Part shown: piece after piece, positions 44,082-52,632 of the stretch | Position numbering within the stretch: position 1 is the first letter of the stretch | Layout: each line of letters starts with the position of its first letter | Assembly: GCF_014191775.1 (NCBI RefSeq) | Contig: NZ_JACHXA010000003.1 | Coordinates: forward strand, 62,001 to 126,000 | DNA length: 64,000 bases | Reading direction: 5' to 3' | Origin: Limibacillus halophilus | GTDB taxonomy: Bacteria; Pseudomonadota; Alphaproteobacteria; Kiloniellales; CECT-8803 | Notes under the pieces: model-generated | What the model saw: the letters and a program-made list of their open reading frames with translations, nothing else | Told to the model about the DNA's origin: nothing | The model's database searches: none | Translations under genes and position numbers: made by a program

Positions 44082-44405
44082 ATGAAAAGCCGAACAGCGG
44101 TGTCCCTGCTCATCCTAAGTGTTCTGGCGCTTACCACTCCGGCGATGGCGGGTGGCAAATACCATCGTGGCTATCACCACGGGCATGGACACGGGCATTA
44201 CAAGTACAACGACGATGCTATCATTATCGGTGCAGCCATCATCGGCGGCTCGATTCTGGCCAGCACCCTGCTTTCACAGCCACGATATCCGTACGCGCCT
44301 CGCTATGCCGTGGCACCAAGAGCACGCGTCTGCGAGCAGGACGAAGTCTATCGTTTCCTGCCTGACGGCCGTATCCAATGGGGCACCCGCACCCGCTGCT
44401 ACTGA
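44082..44405 (+). CDS. Secreted His/Tyr/Gly-rich hypothetical protein
   Basis: A 107-residue exported protein. The signal peptide ends near TTPAMA. A histidine-rich stretch (YHRGYHHGHGHGHYKY) that could bind divalent metal follows, then a Gly/Ile-rich helix that may insert in a membrane, and a C-terminal part with two cysteines (ARVCEQDEVYRFLPDG, end RTRCY). AGGAGC lies nine bases before the ATG. Small proteins of this make-up are common in alphaproteobacteria and are of unknown role. Confidence 0.7.
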   Translation: MKSRTAVSLLILSVLALTTPAMAGGKYHRGYHHGHGHGHYKYNDDAIIIGAAIIGGSILASTLLSQPRYPYAPRYAVAPRARVCEQDEVYRFLPDGRIQWGTRTRCY

Positions 44406-44430
44406 CGGTTATTGAGGGATGGGTTGGCGT

Positions 44431-44814
44431 TCAATGACCCTCGCCCTTTCCCGGATGGCAGAAGAAGGTTTTGCTGACGATGCGCCACTGCCCTTCGATC
44501 TCCACAAGTGACAGATGATCACTGAACCAGTGGCCGTAGCTGTAACCTCCCAGCGTTATCACAGCGATATCACCCACCAGAGCCATGTTGTCGACCCTGC
44601 ATTCAAAGGGGCCTTCACCCGTTCTGGCGTCGGGTGTCGAGGCGATAAATGCCTCCAATGTTGACTGTTCCAGCTCTCCACCAAAATGCCCGACGATGAT
44701 GGCTTTGTGATGGAAAATGTTTCTCAACCGATCTCCATCGGCATCCAACATGGCCGCATAATACTCCTTGGCGACCCCGGCAACCGCCGCGTCCCTGTCA
44801 GGTGACCCTATCAT
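44431..44814 (-). CDS. NTF2/SnoaL-like protein (lumazine-binding family type)
   Basis: A 127-residue cone-shaped alpha+beta fold protein: VAKEYYAAMLDADGDRLRNIF is the entry helix pair, and IAVITLGGYSYGHWFSDHLSL and WRIVSKTFFCHPG are the last strands. Members bind small molecules or act as isomerase-like enzymes. The ligand is unknown. It converges with the His-rich gene, 25 bp apart. Confidence 0.72.
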   Translation of the reverse strand: MIGSPDRDAAVAGVAKEYYAAMLDADGDRLRNIFHHKAIIVGHFGGELEQSTLEAFIASTPDARTGEGPFECRVDNMALVGDIAVITLGGYSYGHWFSDHLSLVEIEGQWRIVSKTFFCHPGKGEGH

Positions 44815-45043
44815 AAGCTTGCCTTTCCAAAGTGATGTCGAGAGCTGATACGCAACGTACCGCCGGTCGGAACCGAGAGGCGTTTTAGAAACTGGTCTTA
44901 CTTGTATACCATCTTGCAGGCTGTTAAGATTTTCTTCAAATGCAATTTATTGCTGGACGCTCGACAAGAGCGAACCGAGAGAAGCCATCGAAAATCCTGG
45001 CGGGCAACGGGTGCAACGACAGCATCTATGGGGAGGGAGTTCG

Positions 45044-45412
45044 ATGTTTTCATCGATCAAGCATAGCTGGATCAGCGACCATCATGACTGGGAAGATGTG
45101 TGCTCCGTCAGTGCTGGTGTCCTGATCGTCCTCTCGCCACTTGCCGCCGGATCCGCCGCTACACCATCAGTAGCAATCAGTGCCGGACTAGCGGGAATTA
45201 CCATAACCGTAATGGTGATGTTGCAATTGATGATGCTTCGTCGTTGGGAAGAACTGTTGAAGCTCGCCTGCGGCGTATGGGTCGTCGTTGCCCCCTTGCT
45301 TATGCAGTACGACGGCACTTTGCGGCTGCTTCACTTCGTTCTGGGCGGTACGGTTGTATTCCTCTCGGTACTGGAGTTCTGGCAGGACCGAAGCTGTCAA
45401 CTCGACAGCTAA
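45044..45412 (+). CDS. SPW-repeat family membrane protein
   Basis: A 122-residue inner-membrane protein with four hydrophobic segments. WISDHHDWEDVCSVSAGVLIVLSPL and WEELLKLACGVWVVVAPLLMQY are two copies of the SPW-type unit (Trp near a helix start, Leu-Ser-Pro/Ala-Pro at its end). Function unknown. ATG 45044 has GGGAGGGAG six bases upstream; an ATG at 45011 does not. It converges with the hybrid kinase at 45,421, eight bases away. Confidence 0.75.
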   Translation: MFSSIKHSWISDHHDWEDVCSVSAGVLIVLSPLAAGSAATPSVAISAGLAGITITVMVMLQLMMLRRWEELLKLACGVWVVVAPLLMQYDGTLRLLHFVLGGTVVFLSVLEFWQDRSCQLDS

Positions 45413-45420
45413 GCTAACTT

Positions 45421-47751
45421 TCAGGAATCACCGGGCACCAAGGCCTGAATTGCCTCTATCAAATCTTTCTTGCGATAGGGTTTGGGAAGCATGCTGTAGT
45501 GATGCTTATCTGCATAAGTACTCGAAAATCCTGAGGTCAGGAGGATTTTCATATCAGCGTTCAATTGCTCTGCCTTCTCTGCCAAAGCAATTCCATCAAG
45601 GCCGCCCGGCATCACCACGTCGGTAAATAAAAGATCAAAACCGGAATCTTTTTCCAGGATCGCCAAGGCGTCGATGCCGGAGGAGGCAGTCTGAACGGAA
45701 TAGCCGGCGCTGGATATCTGCTTAACGATCGCAGCGCTAACCATCTCATTGTCCTCGACGATCAAAACCCGGCCGACATTGGTGCCATCCATCTTGACGT
45801 CGGGCCGTGATTTCTTTGCTTCCCGCGGCTCCTTCTGTTCGGCTTTGAAATAGAGATAGAACGTGGTGCCTTGTCCGGGCGTACTGTCGACCAGCACCCG
45901 CCCTTCCGATTGGCTCATGAACCCAAACACCATGGACAGTCCCAGGCCTGACCCCTTGCCTACATCCTTTGTAGTAAAGAAAGGTTCGAAGATTCTCTCT
46001 TGCGTCTGCAAATCCATCCCCTCGCCCTTGTCCGACACCTCCAAGACGCAATATCGGCCACTCGGTAAGTCGCCTTGAGTGGCTATGGTCGGGCTTTCGC
46101 TGGTCTTAGCGCCGGGCTGCGCATCAACGATCTTTTCGTAAACCCTGAAAGCTAATGGGCCGCCATCAGGCATCGCGTCACGCGCATTGATCGCCAAGTT
46201 CATGATCGCGCTGTCAAGTTGCGACGCATCCACCAAAGTCCAGGCATTGCTGACCTGACTTTCAAAGGTAACCTGCACTTGCTCGCCCAAGGTTCTTTGT
46301 AACAGCGGTAGCGAGTTTTCAACGATCGACACCAGATCCACGACAGAACGCGCCTGCGGTTGTTGCCGCGAATATGTCAGCAACTGACCGATCAGCTCCG
46401 ACCCCCGATGAACGGCGCCAAACGCTTGCTCGAGAATTTTGTTGTGCTGCTGCTGGTCGAGCTTGGATTCCTGCAGGGCATCGAGGGACGCATTGATGAC
46501 CTGAAGAAGGTTGTTGAAATCGTGCGCGACACCGCCTGTCAACTGCCCAATGGCCTCCAAGCGCAAGCTTCTCTGCAGTGACCGCTCAGCCAGCATGCCA
46601 TCTGTAACATCCCGGCCCATACACACGAGTTCCTGGTCGCTCTCCGACCAGATCGCAGACCAAATCATGTCTCTGATCTGGCCGTCGCTGCGAATGTTCC
46701 GGTTGTTGAACTGGGTCAGCGGCTCGCCCTCAGCCACCTTCCGGATCGCTTCCATTGTGGATTGATGATCATCTGGATGTATCAAAAAGAAGCAGCTTCG
46801 CCCAAGCAGATCCTCTTCCTTATACCCCCAGATGCTCTCGGAGCGTGCACTTACGGATAAAATATTGCCGTCCGTATCCAATGACAGGAATACGTCGGGC
46901 GAAACCGTTTGCACCTTACGGAATTTTTCCGCACTAGCCGCCAGGCGCGATAGCAGAAAATCATCCGTGAAAACGCTGTCGAAGGCCTCCGCACGCAACC
47001 GGCTTCGAATAATACAAACACTCAGAAAAACCAACCCGACGCCAAAAATAAAATGAGAGAGCCAGAAAATATGATCCCAATGCTTTACCGAGAATAAAAA
47101 TGACACTGATGAGCTTGCAAACAATACTATAGATAGAGATAATATAAGTATTAGCTGGCTATATGCTTTCTGGAATAGAATTATTACTACAGAACCCCAG
47201 AAAAATACGAAAGCAAAAATCTCTAGAGAAAACATGGTCTTTCTCAGATCCATGCTTTCGAATGGCACGATGGACATCAATATTGGCAACAATAGCAAAA
47301 AGCCTATTGCTATAGTCCAATAGCGCCATGTCGCCAGATGATGATCGCGGCGGCCAAAATTGAGAAGGCCGACAAAGAATAGACCGGCCAGAACCAATCT
47401 GGCAGCGGGGCCATAGGCCAGGAATAGTATCTCGTTCGTATCTGCCCAGCGTGTAAAAATACCGTGGAAGGCATAGGTAATCGTGCCTCCCAGAAGCGAC
47501 AGTGTAAGATAGCGCAGAAAAGTCTCCTGGCTGCGCAGATAGCAACGGTATGACAGCACTGAAAGAATACTGACCCAAAACACGACAAACGCCACTGCGG
47601 CTTCGTGTGCCAAAGGTTCCTCGGCCGTACTGTAGTTTCCGCCCGTAACCTTGAAATAAAGCGTCAGACCCACCGGTACACACAGCAATAGAACTGCGCC
47701 TAAGATCTTGCCCAGCACGTCAAAAAGAAGTCCGTTACTACGTGCGGGCAC
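45421..47751 (-). CDS. Membrane hybrid histidine kinase: multi-helix sensor, PAS, kinase, receiver
   Basis: A 776-residue protein. About eight transmembrane helices span residues 10-260 with very short loops, suggesting a sensor buried in the membrane. A PAS domain follows (about 275-390), then HisKA with GGVAHDFNNLL, ATPase boxes NLAINARDAM, DKGEGM and GKGSGLGLSMV, and a receiver with FTDVVMPGG and LPKPYR. The start is GTG with AAAGGA nine bases upstream. The PAS and core are close paralogues of those at 29,185. The codons of the membrane part (46,980-47,250) are more AT-rich than the kinase part. Confidence 0.9.
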   Translation of the reverse strand: MPARSNGLLFDVLGKILGAVLLLCVPVGLTLYFKVTGGNYSTAEEPLAHEAAVAFVVFWVSILSVLSYRCYLRSQETFLRYLTLSLLGGTITYAFHGIFTRWADTNEILFLAYGPAARLVLAGLFFVGLLNFGRRDHHLATWRYWTIAIGFLLLLPILMSIVPFESMDLRKTMFSLEIFAFVFFWGSVVIILFQKAYSQLILILSLSIVLFASSSVSFLFSVKHWDHIFWLSHFIFGVGLVFLSVCIIRSRLRAEAFDSVFTDDFLLSRLAASAEKFRKVQTVSPDVFLSLDTDGNILSVSARSESIWGYKEEDLLGRSCFFLIHPDDHQSTMEAIRKVAEGEPLTQFNNRNIRSDGQIRDMIWSAIWSESDQELVCMGRDVTDGMLAERSLQRSLRLEAIGQLTGGVAHDFNNLLQVINASLDALQESKLDQQQHNKILEQAFGAVHRGSELIGQLLTYSRQQPQARSVVDLVSIVENSLPLLQRTLGEQVQVTFESQVSNAWTLVDASQLDSAIMNLAINARDAMPDGGPLAFRVYEKIVDAQPGAKTSESPTIATQGDLPSGRYCVLEVSDKGEGMDLQTQERIFEPFFTTKDVGKGSGLGLSMVFGFMSQSEGRVLVDSTPGQGTTFYLYFKAEQKEPREAKKSRPDVKMDGTNVGRVLIVEDNEMVSAAIVKQISSAGYSVQTASSGIDALAILEKDSGFDLLFTDVVMPGGLDGIALAEKAEQLNADMKILLTSGFSSTYADKHHYSMLPKPYRKKDLIEAIQALVPGDS

Positions 47752-47876
47752 TATCAGAAATCCTTTGCTGGCGACTCGAGCGTGTTTAGATCGTATGCAT
47801 TCAACCTTTTATCAAAATAGGTGCCTTCAGTAGAGAAATTATCTTCCGGACGTGAAGAAACCTTCGACGGTTGCCT

Positions 47877-48413
47877 TTAGCCGACGATCCGCAAGGCGAT
47901 GAGCGCAAGGATGATCAGCAGCAGGACGTTGGGGTAGAAGGTGAGGCCAAACCCTACCGCACGCGCCGGAGCACCCGATTCATAACCGCTGAAAAACAAC
48001 AGGCGTCCGATAACAAACAACCCCACGGCCACCGGGATCGCCGCCAGCCAGGAAACGGGTGCAATCACTGCCCAAAGAATGTGAAGCGTAATCGCCAGGA
48101 CCGTTTGTTCCAAGGTGTTCTGCAGGATGGCCTGAAGCGATTTGGCGCGCGCCGTCCCTACACTCATACCCCCGCCGTCGATATCCGCGGGTTCATGAAA
48201 CCGATGCCTTGCCAGCCGACCAATGGATATGACCAAAAGCAGCACTACAAAAAGGTCAGCCTTCAAGGCAAAGGAAAGGCGCCCAGCCATCGTGTTGCTA
48301 GGCGTCAGAAAATCCGGTTGCCAGAAAAGAACGCCGATCAAAGTAATCAACGTGATTACCATCGCCATTCCGGCCCCACGCACAACGCCTTTCTGTTTTT
48401 CGGTCAGTTGCAT
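47877..48413 (-). CDS. MAPEG family membrane protein, longer form
   Basis: A 178-residue protein with four to five membrane helices. LQAILQNTLEQTVLAITLHIL is the conserved loop and helix of the MAPEG family (Asn-Thr-Leu-Glu-Gln). GYESGAPARAVGFGLTFYPN is the second hallmark. Members bind glutathione or lipids; the bacterial role is unknown. It is the second MAPEG protein in the window and not closely similar to the one at 24,987. Confidence 0.78.
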   Translation of the reverse strand: MQLTEKQKGVVRGAGMAMVITLITLIGVLFWQPDFLTPSNTMAGRLSFALKADLFVVLLLVISIGRLARHRFHEPADIDGGGMSVGTARAKSLQAILQNTLEQTVLAITLHILWAVIAPVSWLAAIPVAVGLFVIGRLLFFSGYESGAPARAVGFGLTFYPNVLLLIILALIALRIVG

Positions 48414-48468
48414 CGATACCGCTCCTTCCGATCAGGAATATAAAACCGCAGGGTCGTGTACGCAGTGA

Positions 48469-49422
48469 TTAATGATCGTGTGCGATGCGTCGTTGCGGCA
48501 CATTATCCTCGTGATGGCCTATGCTCCTCGGGTCGGGGCATGCATGGAGTGAGCACTCGGTCTCAAGCGTAGCGTGCGTAATGGCAAACTTGTCCCGCAG
48601 TTTTGCTCTCACTGCCTCCTTCACCGCATCCGCATTCCTCCACTGCCCCGAAGCAATCACGAGATGAGCGTCGACAGCATTCTCATGTTCTTGCATCTGC
48701 CAAAAGTGCAAATGATGGACACCGGCAACGCCTTCAACATCCGCGATTTCCGCTAGAACTTGCTGTGTATCCATCTCAGGGGGACTGCCCAGCATCAAGA
48801 TGCGGATGACAGCGCCAATTTCCGTAAAGGACTGCCAGAGGATGTATCCGGCGATCAACAGCGTGACAATCGGGTCCACCAGACGCCAATCATAAAGCAA
48901 GATGAGAGTTCCGGCGCCGATCACAGCGATGGAACCTAAGGCATCGGCCACATTGTGAAGGAAAGCAGCCCGCATATTGACGCTATGCTTTGAAAGCGAA
49001 AAGGTCAGCAGCGCGGTAACAGCATCGATCACCAACGCTACGCCCGCAATGACTACCACCAGCCAGCCTTCGACCGCCGTTGGCTCAAGGAAGCGCAGCA
49101 TGGCTTCATAAACCAGATAAAGACCTATCAGGATGAGCGTCGTGTAGTTGACGAGGGCCGCCACGATCTCCGCCCGACCGTAGCCATAGGTCATCTTCTC
49201 GTTAGCAGGACGGCGCGCGACCTTTCGCGCAAAGAATGCGATGACGAGCGACAGTGCATCCGACAGGTTATGAATGGCATCCGCGATCAGCGCGAGGCTG
49301 CCGGACAACAGACCGCCGATAACTTGGGCCACTGTCAGTCCCAAATTTACAACGACCGCCCAGAACACCTTCGCATCACCCGCGCTCGGATCTATGTGAT
49401 GGTGGTGGTGGTGGCCTGCCAT
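48469..49422 (-). CDS. Cation diffusion facilitator (ZitB/CzcD-like metal exporter)
   Basis: A 317-residue inner-membrane metal/proton antiporter. It starts MAGHHHHHHID, a natural six-His tag. Six helices follow with the two metal-binding pairs, DAIHNLSDALS (helix 2) and FLHNVADALGS (helix 5). A cytoplasmic ferredoxin-like domain comes next (GVAGVHHLHFWQMQEHENAVDAHL in the region 48,660-48,730), with a His-rich end. The likely substrate is Zn(II). ATG 49422 follows AGGAAG by six bases; the frame is open to 49476. Confidence 0.9.
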   Translation of the reverse strand: MAGHHHHHHIDPSAGDAKVFWAVVVNLGLTVAQVIGGLLSGSLALIADAIHNLSDALSLVIAFFARKVARRPANEKMTYGYGRAEIVAALVNYTTLILIGLYLVYEAMLRFLEPTAVEGWLVVVIAGVALVIDAVTALLTFSLSKHSVNMRAAFLHNVADALGSIAVIGAGTLILLYDWRLVDPIVTLLIAGYILWQSFTEIGAVIRILMLGSPPEMDTQQVLAEIADVEGVAGVHHLHFWQMQEHENAVDAHLVIASGQWRNADAVKEAVRAKLRDKFAITHATLETECSLHACPDPRSIGHHEDNVPQRRIAHDH

Positions 49423-49527
49423 ACCTATCTTCCTACATGGTTTCCCTTTATCTCTCGATTCAACGACAAACCCCATCCTTTGTCGATTGACGATTTGTCA
49501 CGAGATGCTTCTGACGCCGCCTGCGTT

Positions 49528-49878
49528 TCAAAAGCGGATACCAAACCGGGGTAGCACCCAAACCATTATGAGATAAAGCAGCGTGGTCAGAAGACAGGAC
49601 AACGCGAGCGCCAACCAGAAATTGACCCCACTACGGAGCAGCGCCGGCAATAAAAGAAACATCGGCAAAGACGGCAGGACGTACCAGAACGTCGCTTCCG
49701 CGTGGTCAGCGAGGCGAGAGCGGTCCCCGGTCTCACCCCAGAGCCACACCATTCCCATGACCGAAATCAACGGCAACGAGGCGACCAAGGCCGCAAAGGC
49801 AGAGCTTCGCTTGCCAATCTCAGAGATCGCCATGATGATTACACCGGAAAGTAGAGCCTTGAAGATCGCAAACCACAT
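49528..49878 (-). CDS. DUF3147 family membrane protein
   Basis: A 116-residue four-helix inner-membrane protein. SEIGKRSSAFAALVASLPLIS after the first helix and WYVLPSLPMFLLLPALLRSG are typical of DUF3147. Function unknown. The ATG at 49878 is eight bases after AAAGGGG; GTG 49887 overlaps that site. Confidence 0.8.
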   Translation of the reverse strand: MWFAIFKALLSGVIIMAISEIGKRSSAFAALVASLPLISVMGMVWLWGETGDRSRLADHAEATFWYVLPSLPMFLLLPALLRSGVNFWLALALSCLLTTLLYLIMVWVLPRFGIRF

Positions 49879-50017
49879 GACCTGCACCCCTTTGGAATCT
49901 TGGGGGCGTCACTTTGGCTCTAAGTGAGGCTGCGCGCAATCGGTGATCGGCTTGGCTGACCTCGCGGCCAGCGACATGGTCGGCTTCATCGCCCACGAAG
50001 CGCTTTAATACCACACC

Positions 50018-50608
50018 TTACTCCGCGGCAGGGGCGCCAAAACGCGGGGCGCTTTCCAGGTCGTCCTGCAGCGCCGCCTCTCCTTCAGTCGGAAGGATCT
50101 CAAGGTAGTTCAGGCCCGCTTCAATATCGTTCTCCCATAGCACGCGCGGCAGCTCGTAAAGGATCTCCACGCCATAGCCGTTGGGATCGCTGATATAGAC
50201 GCTGTGCGACACTCCATGATTGACCCGCATGTCGAACTTGACGCCCTGCGCCTGCAAGTCCGCCAGCTTTTCCAGCCAGGCTTCTCGGTCCGCCATGGCG
50301 ATTGCGATGTGGTTGAGCGCGAGCGGCCTTTCAGGCGCCTCGTTTGCCCCGGCCGGCGGCGGAATGTCGGATAGTTCCATCAAGGCAACATCATGGTGGG
50401 TCACCTTGCCGTCACGTTCGCCGCTATAGAACCGCATTTTTGGAAAGGGCTCCATCTCAGGCGGCGGACGAAAAGTTCCCACATGCTTCAAGCCGACGAC
50501 CTCGGTCCAGAAACGATGGGACTCCTCAATATCACGCACATTGAGCACAACATGATTGACGCCACGAGGTGTTGGAGCCTTGCGCCCGCCGGAAGCTCGC
50601 TTGCCCAT
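50018..50608 (-). CDS. VOC-family metalloenzyme (catechol-2,3-dioxygenase-like)
   Basis: A 196-residue protein with paired beta-alpha-beta-beta-beta units. NHVVLNVRDIEESHRFWTEV carries the first metal His. LNHIAIAMADREAWLEKL carries the second. DPNGYGVEILYEL carries the Glu ligand. These suit an extradiol dioxygenase or a glyoxalase-like isomerase. The C-terminus extends ~40 residues past the barrel. It lies downstream of the LysR gene on the same strand, and the SDR gene is divergent, so the three may form one catabolic unit. Confidence 0.85.
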   Translation of the reverse strand: MGKRASGGRKAPTPRGVNHVVLNVRDIEESHRFWTEVVGLKHVGTFRPPPEMEPFPKMRFYSGERDGKVTHHDVALMELSDIPPPAGANEAPERPLALNHIAIAMADREAWLEKLADLQAQGVKFDMRVNHGVSHSVYISDPNGYGVEILYELPRVLWENDIEAGLNYLEILPTEGEAALQDDLESAPRFGAPAAE

Positions 50609-50722
50609 CGGTTTCTCCCAATACTGGTGCAGCCGCCCGCGATGAACCGGCGACCGCAGAAATCAATGTTCAATTTTTTTACGATTTTTTGCAACAAAGT
50701 TGCTGAACGACGGCCATTCGGA

Positions 50723-51604
50723 TCACGAGCCTGGCGCTTCCACCGCTTCGGCCAACAACCAGGCAACTGCCTGGTCTCTCGCCTTTGCGTTCGGTGGTTG
50801 GGTTTTCGGATAGACGACATAGAATCCGGTCTCTTCTTCTCGAATTTCCCGCCAAACGGGAACCAGGCGCCCCAGCGAAACCTCCTCCGCAACCAGTAAT
50901 TCCGGTGCTATGGCGATTCCGTGAGAGCGCACCGCCGCATCCATCGCCAATGCTGTTTGATTGAAGATCATGGTCCGACGTTGCGGCTTGCGCTCCGGTA
51001 CGGCAAGTAAACGGTCCCAGTGGCGATGGCTATCCTGGATCAAGTGGTGCGCGGCCAATTCTTCCAGATGCTCAATCGTACCCATTGTGGCCGCATATTC
51101 GGGGCTGCAAACCGCGATCAGACGTTGCGGCGCCAGCAACTCGGCGTTCAATCCGCCGTTGAACGGCGGCTTGCCGAGCCGTATCGCGATATCGACGTCG
51201 TCGGAAGTGAAGTTGGAAAGCCCCTCGCTGGCGACCGTACGTATCTCAATATCCGGGTGTGCCTCAGTGAAGCGGACGAGGCGCGCGATCAGCCATTTGG
51301 AGGCAAAGGACGGCGTCGTGCTGATGGTTACACGCGACGCCAAAGGCTGCAGCCGTGCCGTTGCCTCCGCAATGATCGCCAGGGCTTGGCGAACCGCATT
51401 GTGATAGCTGCGCCCAACTTCAGTCAGAGCTAAACCCCGCGCCTTGCGTTCGAAAAACTTGACGCCCAATCGTGCCTCAATCTGCCGCACCTGCTGGGCT
51501 ACCGCGCCTTGGGTCAGATGCAGTTCTTCCGATGCCAATCGGAAGTTTTCATGCCTGGCCGCCGCATCAAACATGTAAAGCGCATTGAGATTGGGAAGGG
51601 CCAC
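50723..51604 (-). CDS. LysR-family transcriptional regulator (GcvA-like)
   Basis: A 293-residue regulator. The winged helix-turn-helix (ARHENFRLASEELHLTQGAV, AQQVRQIEARLGVKFFER) is followed by a periplasmic-binding-protein-like sensor domain. The start is GTG 51604, five bases behind GGAGAG; the frame is open to 51808, but that part covers the divergent promoter region. A near-perfect dyad starts 12 bp upstream. Divergent from the SDR gene, the usual LysR layout, so it probably controls that gene and itself. Confidence 0.9.
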   Translation of the reverse strand: MALPNLNALYMFDAAARHENFRLASEELHLTQGAVAQQVRQIEARLGVKFFERKARGLALTEVGRSYHNAVRQALAIIAEATARLQPLASRVTISTTPSFASKWLIARLVRFTEAHPDIEIRTVASEGLSNFTSDDVDIAIRLGKPPFNGGLNAELLAPQRLIAVCSPEYAATMGTIEHLEELAAHHLIQDSHRHWDRLLAVPERKPQRRTMIFNQTALAMDAAVRSHGIAIAPELLVAEEVSLGRLVPVWREIREEETGFYVVYPKTQPPNAKARDQAVAWLLAEAVEAPGS

Positions 51605-51615
51605 GATGCTCTCCA

Positions 51616-51638
51616 AGACAGTAGTATTTCTACAGTCT
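51616..51638. promoter_or_regulatory. Candidate LysR-type operator
   Basis: AGACAGTAG and CTACAGTCT flank TATTT, pairing at eight of nine positions. The dyad lies between the divergent lysR and SDR genes, 12 bp before the regulator start and 81 bp before the SDR start. This is where LysR regulators usually bind. Confidence 0.5.
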
Positions 51639-51718
51639 GACACTATCAAACATGATTGGTCAAAAGCTTTGCGCGGGGCTATTTTCAGCTCTTCATTCAA
51701 CACAAGGAGAAAGCGGCC

Positions 51719-52423
51719 ATGAGCGGCAAGAGAGTAGCACTGATTACGGCGGGTGGTAGCGGCATGGGTGCAGACGCGGCACGACGCTTGGCTTCCGAGG
51801 GATATCACGTCGCCATACTTTCCTCTTCCGGCAAGGGCGAGGCCCTAGCCGCGGAACTGGGAGGATTCGGCGTCACCGGATCGAACCGCAATCCCGACGA
51901 TCTCAAGAAGCTCGTGGACGGCGCCATGGAGCGCTGGGGCCGCATCGACGTGTTGATCAACTCCGCCGGACATGGCCCCAAGGGCCCGGTCCTGGAGGTC
52001 AGCGACGAGGACTGGCACGAGGGTATGGAATTCTACCTGATGAACGTTATCCGTCCGACGCGCCTCGTGACCCCCGTGATGGTGGCACAAGGCGGCGGAA
52101 CGATCATCAACATCTCGACCTTCGCCGTCTTCGAGCCCGATCCGTTGTTCCCCACCTCAGGCGTCTTCAGGGCTGGGCTGGCAAGCTTCACGAAGCTCTT
52201 TTCGGATCGCTACGCCGCAGACAACGTCCGCATGAACAACGTTCTTCCCGGCTTCATCGACAGCCTGCCGGAAACCGAAGAACGCCGCGCACGCATTCCC
52301 ATGGGCCGTTATGGCAAGGCTGAGGAGGTCTCCTCGCTGATCGCCTATCTCGCTTCCGAGAATGCCGCCTACATCACCGGACAGAATATCCGCATCGACG
52401 GAGGCTTGACCCGGGCCGTCTGA
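51719..52423 (+). CDS. Short-chain dehydrogenase/reductase with altered active site
   Basis: A 234-residue Rossmann-fold protein. ITAGGSGMG is the nucleotide-binding turn, INSAG the structural Asn motif, and NIST the catalytic Ser strand. In an ungapped alignment with ordinary SDRs, the Tyr-x-x-x-Lys pair reads Ser-Gly-Val-Phe-Arg (in FPTSGVFRAGL), so both catalytic residues are replaced. The chain ends in the normal ITGQNIRIDGGLTRAV. AAGGAGA lies upstream of the ATG; the frame is open to 51656. It may be a binding protein or use another chemistry. Confidence 0.82.
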   Translation: MSGKRVALITAGGSGMGADAARRLASEGYHVAILSSSGKGEALAAELGGFGVTGSNRNPDDLKKLVDGAMERWGRIDVLINSAGHGPKGPVLEVSDEDWHEGMEFYLMNVIRPTRLVTPVMVAQGGGTIINISTFAVFEPDPLFPTSGVFRAGLASFTKLFSDRYAADNVRMNNVLPGFIDSLPETEERRARIPMGRYGKAEEVSSLIAYLASENAAYITGQNIRIDGGLTRAV

Positions 52424-52448
52424 TTCATTGGTTGGTGCAAACATCGGC

Positions 52449-52586
52449 ATGACGCCCTGGAGTTTTTACCTCTTCGTGGTTGGTCTTTTGGGATGGCTCC
52501 GTGTCGGTGTGCTGTGGAATGATCGTGCGATCATGCTGATCCATGCGGTGGCCTTGTCGGCCATGATCATTGGTTTGACCAGTTAA
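52449..52586 (+). CDS. 45-residue hydrophobic protein
   Basis: Reads MTPWSFYLFVVGLLGWLRV, then a polar turn (WNDRA), then a second helix (IMLIHAVALSAMIIGL). This is a compact membrane hairpin. No clear Shine-Dalgarno precedes the ATG, but the gene lies 25 bp after the SDR stop in the same direction and could be read from that transcript. The family is not recognised. Confidence 0.4.
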   Translation: MTPWSFYLFVVGLLGWLRVGVLWNDRAIMLIHAVALSAMIIGLTS

Positions 52587-52632
52587 GGGCATGGGTTGGA
52601 ATCCGATCACCTGCTAAATCGAAGGCGGAAGA

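Noticed and set aside
49888-50017. Short plus-strand frame ending in IAHEAL before the VOC gene
   Set aside because: Only about 25 codons after a stop, without start or homology that I can name; probably chance.
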